Shown piece after piece: positions 36,685 through 44,523 of a stretch of DNA of 64,000 nucleotides (within the stretch, counting starts at the first letter, position 1; each line of letters opens with the position of its first letter). Source of the DNA: Agarivorans sp. Alg241-V36 (lineage in GTDB: Bacteria; Pseudomonadota; Gammaproteobacteria; Enterobacterales; Celerinatantimonadaceae). Below the pieces are notes generated by a model. It saw only the letters and a list, made by a program, of their open reading frames with translations, did not search any database and was not told the DNA's origin. The stretch is taken from assembly GCF_900537085.1 (NCBI RefSeq), contig NZ_UNRE01000004.1, forward strand, positions 248,001 through 312,000, given 5' to 3'. The translations under genes and the position numbers were made by a program.

Positions 36685-37742
36685 AAAGTCCTTGGAATAC
36701 GGCTAAATATACCATTGCGTTCATACAGGTTTTTTGTCGCGTCTTGAGCCAACTCATCAACTTTTGTCGCCGCTACATATGCCGCCCCAATACCAATACA
36801 TATAACGATGCCCCACCCCACAGGAGTCATAGTTAACCCAATAGCTACGGCGGCTGTACTTACCGCAGTAATAGTTCCTTTTGCCACAGCTGCGCCAGCT
36901 AATACAGAAAAAGCCAGTCCCGAGGACTGTACAACTGCCGTTTTCCCCCAGTCTTTATTTTGCTCAAAATCAGATTTAATTATTTGCCCTCTCTGAGCTA
37001 CATCAACAGCCAAAAGCGCATTCCCCCCAAACTTTAAGCCTTTAGACATACGACTCAAATTTTTCAGTTCTTTTGCGTTACTTAGCTTAACAGACGCGTC
37101 AGTTCTATTGCCTTTCGCCTTGTTGATAGCTCTTTGGGGATTATTCAGCACGGTGCCCTTTCGAGCTTTTACTTTCGCTGTAGCTTTAGCCAGTTCGGTT
37201 TTGAATAAATCATTTAGTTTTTTCCACGCCGAGCGAGCATTCGATTCCAACGTCATCATTTGTAGTTTTGGCAGTTTGGCTTTGTGGCCTCTTCGCACTT
37301 CCATTAATGCTTTTTCATAAGCGCCAATGCTTTTTTCAAACTGTCCATTACGACTCTGCAATAATCCAGCAGCTGCGCTAGATAGGTTTACTTTCTCATC
37401 ATTCACCCATTGATTAAGCTTGCTGGCCGCAGGAGCAATCTGTTGGTCAAACAGCTCAGCAAGCCCAAGTGTAACATCACTGCCAAGCTGAGCATTTACA
37501 TTGGCTAACGAGCGACGATGACAGGACGGGATACTTTGCAGCTGTCTACATTGCTGCATTAAGTTGGTCGATTTTTCACTCCCACTTGGGCGAACAATGT
37601 AAGGCGTTCCTGCATGCAAAAAACTGCCAGATTGCAAAGAATTGTCGCTTAAAAATGTATTAAATGCTGCTTCATTTTCAAAATCATTCGATTTTAGCTG
37701 ACGACTCTTTGTACTGAGAAAAATCTCGGCTTGCTCGCTCAC
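36681..37742 (-). CDS. Putative membrane-acting antibacterial toxin/effector
   Basis: 353 residues; no confidently recognised family. Residues ~1-120 are polar, ~120-230 are helical and Lys/Ala-rich, and ~255-325 form a hydrophobic, Gly/Ala-rich hairpin (AFSVLAGAAVAKGTITAVS, then AAVAIGLTMTPVGWGIVICIGI) flanked by polar ends, as in pore-forming effector tails. The C-terminus KNLYERNGIFSRIPRTL overlaps the downstream membrane-protein gene. No signal peptide, so delivery by a secretion machine such as type VI is possible, but no VgrG, PAAR or TSS gene is in the window. Membrane action is inferred from sequence pattern and from the neighbouring immunity-like genes. Confidence 0.6.
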   Translation of the reverse strand: MSEQAEIFLSTKSRQLKSNDFENEAAFNTFLSDNSLQSGSFLHAGTPYIVRPSGSEKSTNLMQQCRQLQSIPSCHRRSLANVNAQLGSDVTLGLAELFDQQIAPAASKLNQWVNDEKVNLSSAAAGLLQSRNGQFEKSIGAYEKALMEVRRGHKAKLPKLQMMTLESNARSAWKKLNDLFKTELAKATAKVKARKGTVLNNPQRAINKAKGNRTDASVKLSNAKELKNLSRMSKGLKFGGNALLAVDVAQRGQIIKSDFEQNKDWGKTAVVQSSGLAFSVLAGAAVAKGTITAVSTAAVAIGLTMTPVGWGIVICIGIGAAYVAATKVDELAQDATKNLYERNGIFSRIPRTL

Positions 37743-37920
37743 AGTTTGTTCCTTTTACTGTTAAATCAAATATAAAGTGATACGGTAAATGTAAGTAACA
37801 AAACAGTCAATATACCTCCTGCTGTATATGGGTGAAATTAAGGAAAAGTTCTTAACCAAGTAGCCTCGTTTATTTGACCGTTACACTATCACTTGGGCAT
37901 GGTCTTAGCATAGATTCCCT

Positions 37921-37995
37921 AAAAGCTATCATATGACTCATTAGTCAGCCTAAAAGATAGGATTATCATATAGGCTCCTAAATGATAGATATGGA
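37921..37995. promoter_or_regulatory. Repeat-rich region before the resolvase gene, possible recombination/operator sites
   Basis: Direct and inverted repeats: GCTATCATATGA, TGACTCATTAGTCA, CCTAAAAGATAGGATTATCATATAGG, CCTAAATGATAG. They abut the serine recombinase start. They could be res/crossover sites or its operators. Confidence 0.45.
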
Positions 37996-38004
37996 ACGCC
38001 TCCT

Positions 38005-38562
38005 ATGAAGTACATTTATGCTCGAACCTCTACCACAGATCAAAATGTTGACCAACAAGCGGAACATTTACTCACTCTTCACGATGCCGCCGAAATATTC
38101 AAAGAACAAACGAGCGGAAAATCTCTCGATAGGCCAATACTCAATAAACTCACCAACAAAGTATCAGCCGGAGATATCATCATTGTTTTGTCGGTGAGCC
38201 GACTTGGTCGTAATACTGAAGAAGTGTTGGCTTTCATCCGACTGATGAAAACCAAGAGCGTATCAGTGCTTGTGGAAGATTTAGGCGGTATAGATGTGAC
38301 TAGCGCAATGGGCAAGCTAGTTCTAACTACTCTTGCTGCGGTGGCAGAGATGCAACGTGAAGATACACTTGATAAACAACGTATCGGTATTGCTCGCGCC
38401 AAGGCAGAGGGCAAGTACAAAGGCAAACAGCAATCATTAGAAACGATTCAAAAATGCAAAGAAGCACTCACCTATGTTGAAAAGGGACTAAGTAAAGAAA
38501 AAGCAGCTAAGGCTGTGGGAATCGGTGTAGCCACATTATATAGGTACATCAAAGCAAAATAG
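38005..38562 (+). CDS. Serine recombinase (resolvase/invertase family)
   Basis: 185 residues. The catalytic domain opens MKYIYARTSTTDQNVDQQ, with the nucleophilic Ser in YARTS and the conserved Arg; further SRLGRN (~residues 65-70) and the E-helix QREDTLDKQRIGIARAKAEG. The C-terminal HTH (LSKEKAAKAVGIGVATLYRYI) is complete. Size and order match Tn3-type resolvases and DNA invertases. It has no adjacent transposase. It may rearrange DNA at the repeats just upstream or be a remnant of a mobile element. Confidence 0.92.
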   Translation: MKYIYARTSTTDQNVDQQAEHLLTLHDAAEIFKEQTSGKSLDRPILNKLTNKVSAGDIIIVLSVSRLGRNTEEVLAFIRLMKTKSVSVLVEDLGGIDVTSAMGKLVLTTLAAVAEMQREDTLDKQRIGIARAKAEGKYKGKQQSLETIQKCKEALTYVEKGLSKEKAAKAVGIGVATLYRYIKAK

Positions 38563-38940
38563 TTGAGTCCATACTGTAATTTACCTTGGCCCTCACAGAG
38601 CAATTAATTAGTACAACTAGCGTCCTAACTCGTGTTGGTCATACGATACCTAAAAAAGTTTTCCAAGCTTGAGGTCTGAATGCATTAGATACCGCAGTAG
38701 CACATAAAGTACCTATTAGGTGCCATTCTATAGCATGATACGATTAACTATATGAATCCGCTTTATGATCAAAAACAGTCCATTTTCTATTGTTTAGCCT
38801 GTTAACCTTGGTAATCCCAGTTTAAATAGCCAACACATAGTATGACGTATACCTCAATTATCAGACTTTTAAAAACAGAATAGCTAGATAGTCTTTACAG
38901 TATACGACTATGATTATTTTGATACGCGGCAGAGATAAAA
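38563..38940. other. Gene-free gap before the SF2 pair
   Basis: About 380 bp without an ORF of protein-like composition. A/T-rich near its end. No terminator, RNA or repeat was recognised; presumably carries the promoter of the downstream gene pair. Confidence 0.5.
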
Positions 38941-40938
38941 TTGACAGATAAAGCACAAAAACTTCGCCAAATGGTACATTCTGTTCTCGATAGTGATGAC
39001 CTCCACACTCACCAGGTTAATGCGGCCACGAAAACCTTTAACGCACTCAAAAATGATATAAGAGCTGTGGTTACTGCTGCAGAAATGCAGGCTGGGAAAT
39101 CAGGGATCGCTCTCGCTCTTTGTTGTATACAACGTCTAAGTTTAAGCGATACTGAGATCTGCGATCGTAAACAGCTCAAAGATACTCTGTACCTTGTTAC
39201 CATGCCTGATACCGCGCTTAAAGAACAAGCTGAAGATGACTTAAAACTAGCTAAAAATGTTGTGGTAAGCAACTTCGTCAATTTCGAAAAAGCTTTAGAA
39301 AATGAATTTAAAGGCAGTCCACCAAAGCTTATCATCATTGATGAGTGTCATTATGGGTCAAACGTATCAGCGGTGAGATACAGCAAGATCTTTGATTACC
39401 TTGAGCAAGAAAACGATAGCTGCAAAGTCGCCTTCATTTCAGCAACGCCTTTTGGTGCTCTCTATGGGGCGGAATCAGAATATCAAGAGGCGATTGATAT
39501 TCAACAAGAAGCAGAAGATGAGAACGACCGAGCTTTAATTCTTGAGGCACAAAAAGCTGCCCATAACGCACTTAAAGATTCAATCCTAAGACGCGATTTC
39601 AATACACGCTTAGTTTTCCATAAGACCAGCGATGAATACTATGGCGTTCGTGAAATGCTCAACAGTGGGAAAGTTAAAGGCCTGGAACAAGACAACAAAA
39701 ACTTTCTCGTTGGCTCTCCTGAGCGAGAAGAATTTATTCGGCAGTTTAAAACTCATGAAGGTATGGGTTGGTCATTAGTTCGGGTTCCTGCGGGCTTTGC
39801 TATGGATGCAAAAGAGTTACTAATTGCTCAAGGGATAGATGAAAATGCTGTTTATATACTTGGAAACTCGCTTAACGGAGTACCAGAGGATGAACATTGC
39901 AGCATAGACCGCTTTAAGCGAGAGTTCGATGATGCAAAGATCTTCGATGATAAACTCATTGCCATTACGGTCGCGGGTGCCAGAGCTGGCATTAACTTTG
40001 GTGCGATGATGAAAAACAACCTTATCTCGACATGGGATAGCACCGTTGCTAGTGTTGCTGCTGTTGTGCAAGCCAATATTGGTAGAGCTTGCGGTTATCA
40101 TGGTAATAATGCTTCGATGCACTATACCAACCTCAATGCAGCTGAAGCTTACGCAGCTATCTTGGACCATTTAGAAAAAACCTGCTCCGATCACGCAGCG
40201 TCAGATTTTGATGGACTCAAAGAATTTTTCGAAGATGTTTGTCAAGAGTACCAAGTAAATGGGTTGGATGTAGGACTCACCATAAAGTATAAACGCCGCC
40301 GTCCGATCGGTGATGTCGAGACCTATCGAACTCACAGTTACGTGGCCGTACCTGCAAAATTATTACAAGACCGCGTCGACTTTAGTCGCTACACCAAAGA
40401 CAAACACCTTCTACAAGCTATCGATATTGTTCGAAACGAGTTCACAGCTAAGGGGGCACCTAGCGTAAAAGGCAACCGAGCTATGCGAGGCAAGACTAAA
40501 AACTGGATTAAAGCACACTGGATTAACGGTGACAGTTACGACAACCCCGAAAAAGCTCGTGCAGATGGCACACAACAAGACAAAACAAAACTCTATACTC
40601 AAATGATAGACAATAATGAGTATCTAGAGTTTAACCGCGTCGTTGCTCCAGGCTCTGGGGAGCTTTCTGAAAATAAACTAGTCACTGCTGCTATTTTTAG
40701 CGTCTACAACATTTCACGTCGTCAAGTAGAAAAGAAGATCATGACTATCGAAGATGTTCACCACATGTGTGATCACTTTGATATAGAGCATGACGACACC
40801 ATGTTAGTTCTATATAAGCGCGGAGAATACGACATCGAGCGCTCTATCGCTAAGAAACAGCATAATGAGCTACCCGAAAAGTCCGGTGATTTAAGCGACG
40901 AATCCCACTTTTCAGATAAAGCTGATTCTAACTTTTAA
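38941..40938 (+). CDS. SF2 helicase/translocase-like ATPase (tandem copy 1)
   Basis: 665 residues; start TTG at 38941. Superfamily-2 motifs are clear: Walker A AEMQAGKSGIALAL (Lys53), DEAD-like box IIIDECHYGS (134-137), motif III ISATPF (~167-171), and a motif VI-like VVQANIGRACGYH (~376-387) with the arginine finger. A 30-40-residue charged insert at ~177-213 is absent from copy 2. The C-terminal ~250 residues contain a MRGKTKNWIKAHWINGDSYD block and an end domain of no known family. There is no nuclease motif. About half identical to the next gene. Function unknown; defence role suggested by the neighbours only. Confidence 0.8.
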   Translation: MTDKAQKLRQMVHSVLDSDDLHTHQVNAATKTFNALKNDIRAVVTAAEMQAGKSGIALALCCIQRLSLSDTEICDRKQLKDTLYLVTMPDTALKEQAEDDLKLAKNVVVSNFVNFEKALENEFKGSPPKLIIIDECHYGSNVSAVRYSKIFDYLEQENDSCKVAFISATPFGALYGAESEYQEAIDIQQEAEDENDRALILEAQKAAHNALKDSILRRDFNTRLVFHKTSDEYYGVREMLNSGKVKGLEQDNKNFLVGSPEREEFIRQFKTHEGMGWSLVRVPAGFAMDAKELLIAQGIDENAVYILGNSLNGVPEDEHCSIDRFKREFDDAKIFDDKLIAITVAGARAGINFGAMMKNNLISTWDSTVASVAAVVQANIGRACGYHGNNASMHYTNLNAAEAYAAILDHLEKTCSDHAASDFDGLKEFFEDVCQEYQVNGLDVGLTIKYKRRRPIGDVETYRTHSYVAVPAKLLQDRVDFSRYTKDKHLLQAIDIVRNEFTAKGAPSVKGNRAMRGKTKNWIKAHWINGDSYDNPEKARADGTQQDKTKLYTQMIDNNEYLEFNRVVAPGSGELSENKLVTAAIFSVYNISRRQVEKKIMTIEDVHHMCDHFDIEHDDTMLVLYKRGEYDIERSIAKKQHNELPEKSGDLSDESHFSDKADSNF

Positions 40939-40978
40939 TCAAACTCATAGGGGAAAGCCCCTATTGTAGAGAAGTACT

Positions 40979-42838
40979 ATGAATACTGCTGATAAACACC
41001 GTCAACTTGTTGAAAACGCACTTTCACAGAACACTTTTGAGCATCAACGCCATGCCGCGAATCAAGCTTTTTTGCAATTTAAAGCAGGCTCTAGGGCCGT
41101 AGTGATTGCCGCTGAAATGCAATCGGGTAAGTCTGGGATTGCGCTTGCCCTCTCTGGACTACAAAGATTGTCTCTTCGTGATGACAGGATAGGTGAAAGA
41201 AAGTACTTAAAAGACACTTTATACTTGGTCACCATGGCGGACATAGCGCTACAAAATCAAGCTAAGCGCGATCTGGCGCCCAGTAAAAATGTAGTTATAA
41301 GTAATTTTACTAACTTCGAAATCGTCCTTAAGAGTGATTTTAAGTATTTGACTCCAAAACTCATTATCATTGATGAGTGTCATTATGGATCCAATATGGA
41401 CAGCGTTCGCTATGAGAAAATCTTCAATTACTTAGAACATGAAAATCCCGGCTGTAAAGTCGCCTTTATCTCGGCGACCCCATTCAGTGCCCTCTATGCT
41501 GCTGGAGCTGATTCGATTCTTCGACACAACTTCAATACTTCTTTAGTATTTCATAAAACCAGCGGTGAGTACCATGGCATTAGGCAAATGCACCGTAACA
41601 ATCAAATAATTAAACTGGATGAAAACTCACGGGACTTTTGCGAAAACTCTTTGCTACGCAACCGCTTCATGCGTCAATTCAAAGAGCATGAGGGCCCAGG
41701 GTGGTCGCTAGTTCGAGTACCAAGTAGTCAAGCTAACACTGCAAGAGATGCCTTACTCTCTTATGGAATTAAACCTCATCAAATCCATATCATCGGCCAA
41801 AAACTGGTCGGTATCGAAGACAATGAACTGTCCTCAATTGATGACTTTAAGCGAGATTATGAAACCGCTGTATTGTTTGATGACAAGCTCATTGCGATCA
41901 CCGTAGCGGGATTTAGAGCCGGTGTTAACTTCGGTCAAGACATGAAGGAAACACTAATAAACTCCTGGGATAGTACCATTGCCAATATTGCGGCAGTTGT
42001 TCAGGCGAATATAGGTAGGGCATGTGGCTATCATCACAACCTCGCTGCAAAACACTACACAAACCTTGATGCTGTTCGAGCCTACGGAGAGCTTCTCGAT
42101 CATCTAGAAGCCAATAACAACAGCAACGAATTTGAAGGTCTTCACCACATATTTGATCAAATATGCTCCCGCTATGATGTCAGAGGCTTTGATCGCGGTA
42201 CCACGATTGCCCCTACAACTGAGACTAAAGTTACTAAGAAGCTTGCTGATAACAAAGTTTATCTAACAAAAGGTTACGTGGCTGTTCCTGGTAAGCTTGA
42301 TGAACCTGGCTTTGATTTCTCCTCCTTTACCGAGGATGAAATGTTACTCAAGGCTATTAGCCACATTCGCCAAGAGCTTCTTAGTGATGATGGACCATAC
42401 AGGAAAAAGAACAGAGCACTCCGTGGCGAGCATCAAAACTGGATCAAAGCACAATGGGTAAACGGTGCGACATACGATGATGGCACTCAAAGCTGCGCTA
42501 AGGCTAAAACCTTAGACTTTACCTCTAAACTAAACTCTGGTGACCAAATATCTTTCAACCAAATAGTTAACCCTGGCGGAGGGGAAAAAACCGAAGACAA
42601 GAAGGTGATGGCCAGTATTTTTAGTACTTACAACCTTTCTGGCCAAATGGATGCGTTTAAACGTTCGTTAGATTTTGATGATATAGAAGAACTCAGCTCT
42701 CTGCTTAACGTAGAAGACGACAACACCATTATTGTTATTTACCAGCGAGGCAAGTTCTCGAAAGAACTGACTGATGAAACGACCAAAGCAAGTCTAGATG
42801 TTCAAGCGACTCGAGTTCGACACAATAGTGTTTTTTAA
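40979..42838 (+). CDS. SF2 helicase/translocase-like ATPase (tandem copy 2)
   Basis: 619 residues with the same motifs as copy 1: AEMQSGKSGIALAL (Lys51), IIIDECHYGS, ISATPF, VVQANIGRACGYH. It lacks copy 1's charged insert. The C-terminal block RGEHQNWIKAQWVNGATYD is conserved, as is YQRGKFS near the end. The start ATG at 40979 is 40 bp after the copy 1 stop; the pair is probably one transcript. It converges on the dprA-like gene ending at 42940. Two divergent but motif-intact copies suggest a heteromeric complex or two retained specificities rather than a recent duplicate. Confidence 0.8.
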   Translation: MNTADKHRQLVENALSQNTFEHQRHAANQAFLQFKAGSRAVVIAAEMQSGKSGIALALSGLQRLSLRDDRIGERKYLKDTLYLVTMADIALQNQAKRDLAPSKNVVISNFTNFEIVLKSDFKYLTPKLIIIDECHYGSNMDSVRYEKIFNYLEHENPGCKVAFISATPFSALYAAGADSILRHNFNTSLVFHKTSGEYHGIRQMHRNNQIIKLDENSRDFCENSLLRNRFMRQFKEHEGPGWSLVRVPSSQANTARDALLSYGIKPHQIHIIGQKLVGIEDNELSSIDDFKRDYETAVLFDDKLIAITVAGFRAGVNFGQDMKETLINSWDSTIANIAAVVQANIGRACGYHHNLAAKHYTNLDAVRAYGELLDHLEANNNSNEFEGLHHIFDQICSRYDVRGFDRGTTIAPTTETKVTKKLADNKVYLTKGYVAVPGKLDEPGFDFSSFTEDEMLLKAISHIRQELLSDDGPYRKKNRALRGEHQNWIKAQWVNGATYDDGTQSCAKAKTLDFTSKLNSGDQISFNQIVNPGGGEKTEDKKVMASIFSTYNLSGQMDAFKRSLDFDDIEELSSLLNVEDDNTIIVIYQRGKFSKELTDETTKASLDVQATRVRHNSVF

Positions 42839-42939
42839 TCGCAGCGATTACGTGGTGTAATCGCCTTAGCCTGGTTACATGACGAGCAAATTTTTCAATA
42901 ACTCTCATCGTTCATAATTGAACAGTAAAACTACCTGAA

Positions 42940-44523
42940 TTAATCAGGCAGCTGATAACTTTTGGCTCTCCCGGGACGTATCAGTTTTTGCTCTGAGACT
43001 AAATGGGCTAACCATTTAGCCAATGACGTTTTTCCCATAATAGAGAACTCAGGGTATTGTTCGGCAATTTCACTTTGAGTGATGGGTTGATTACTGTTTT
43101 GGGTCAGCAAAATCTTCAGTTGCTTATAAAAGTAGTCTAATAACGGCATAGTTAAATTGGATGAGTCGGGTGTTTCAGATTCGATCGAGGCATTTACTGA
43201 TATTGTGTCTTGCTCTAGGCCACTAAACTCAACTGCATCTTGGCTTCCATCATCTATAGCAGTAGAAAGCTGTACCTCGCTCTCTTTTTCATCAGACTCT
43301 GTAAGCTCTACTATCGTAAGCGTTGTTTCACTCAACTCTGCTTGATTCTCTATTCGCGCTTTCTGAGTTGATTGTGTATTTTGCTCAGTAAACAGATCCG
43401 GCGAAAACAAAGTATCTTGGCCACTACCACCAATCCCACCCAATTGGCTTTGTTGGCTCTCAACTTCTGTAGATACCTGTAGGGGGTTAATAAATGCTTT
43501 AACAATATCAATCATGCTCTCAAACGAAGCTTCAGGGGTAACTTTGTGACCTAGCGAGTAACCTTTGGGAAGCCCCTCTCCTGAAAGCAATCCATGATTT
43601 CCCTTTTGCAGAGGTGATTTATGGGCTGATACAAGAAGAGGCACCCAACCTTTATATAAGTTTTCTTTTGCCCCAGACCAAGTCCCCCCTTTTTCTGCCG
43701 ACGTGATCACCATGGTTGCTTGAGAAAGCAGATAGATATATTTATTGCGTGCCATTGCATTGGCTGGAGTAAAACGACTTTCTGGGTAAAATGGGCTAAT
43801 TAATACCAGTTGACCAGACTTTAAATATTGACGCCATTGTCCCACAGCACTGTTTTTAAACAAGCTATCAGACATAACCCCAATAGCATTGTTATCAGCT
43901 TTTAAGGACTGCTCCATTGCATGAGAGTCTACACCTTTGGCCCCACCTGAAACCACTTGATAACCATGCTGGCTGAACTTGGCGACATAATTAGCGGTAG
44001 CTTGTTCATCTTGGCTATCACAGTCACGTGAGCCAACAAAACCAATTGAACGATTAAGCAATAGCTCGGAATTTCCCACACCAAACAAAATAGCAGGGCT
44101 TTGATGTTTTAGCTGCCCCCTAAAGGCTTTAGGGTAATGTGAATGGCTCCTGTCCAAAATCCAGATACCTGCACTTTGCCATTTTTCTAACGCTAAGCTT
44201 AAACTAGCACCACGGTTGAGTAACGCACTAATCCGACCATCATAGATTGCATCAATAGTGTCATCTAGCCTAGAAAAGTTAACCATTTTTTTGGCTTTAG
44301 CATGGCTTAGTGGCAGCTCCCACTTCATCCATATTTCAGTTAGCCTTGTAGCATCTAATAATGATTCCGGATGATAACCATTTTGATGCAACCAACAAGC
44401 GAAGTAACCATACTCATTTATACTGAGAGGCTTACATACTTTCGCTTCTTTACTACTAAATAAACTGGTTAATAATAAAATGGCCTTGGTATTTTCGGTT
44501 ATCATATTTAGCTCTATGCTCAC
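42940..44523 (-). CDS. DprA/SMF-like Rossmann protein
   Basis: 527 residues. The Rossmann (SMF/DprA, SLOG-superfamily) core at ~135-330 shows SIGFVGSRDCDS (163-170), VVSGGAKGVDSHA (~191-202), and NAMARNKYIYLLS; these match DprA's VGSR, SGGA-GID-A and RN-IIS motifs. The N-terminal ~110 residues resemble the SAM-like part of DprA. A long acidic, low-complexity linker (~365-455) leads to a C-terminal winged-helix-like domain. Last gene of the BREX-headed operon, abutting the RecQ-PRTase. Chromosomal DprA acts in transformation; here a role in nucleotide sensing or phage-DNA handling is inferred. Confidence 0.85.
   Translation of the reverse strand: MSIELNMITENTKAILLLTSLFSSKEAKVCKPLSINEYGYFACWLHQNGYHPESLLDATRLTEIWMKWELPLSHAKAKKMVNFSRLDDTIDAIYDGRISALLNRGASLSLALEKWQSAGIWILDRSHSHYPKAFRGQLKHQSPAILFGVGNSELLLNRSIGFVGSRDCDSQDEQATANYVAKFSQHGYQVVSGGAKGVDSHAMEQSLKADNNAIGVMSDSLFKNSAVGQWRQYLKSGQLVLISPFYPESRFTPANAMARNKYIYLLSQATMVITSAEKGGTWSGAKENLYKGWVPLLVSAHKSPLQKGNHGLLSGEGLPKGYSLGHKVTPEASFESMIDIVKAFINPLQVSTEVESQQSQLGGIGGSGQDTLFSPDLFTEQNTQSTQKARIENQAELSETTLTIVELTESDEKESEVQLSTAIDDGSQDAVEFSGLEQDTISVNASIESETPDSSNLTMPLLDYFYKQLKILLTQNSNQPITQSEIAEQYPEFSIMGKTSLAKWLAHLVSEQKLIRPGRAKSYQLPD

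Noticed and set aside
38005-38562. The serine recombinase as the enzyme that integrated the island at the tRNA
   Set aside because: It is a small resolvase/invertase type; tRNA integration is usually by tyrosine integrases, and it lies 9.5 kb inside.
42844-42864. GCGATTAC-GTGGT-GTAATCGC hairpin as a terminator between copy 2 of the SF2 pair and the dprA-like gene
   Set aside because: Perfect 8-bp stem but no T-run on either strand; left uncalled.
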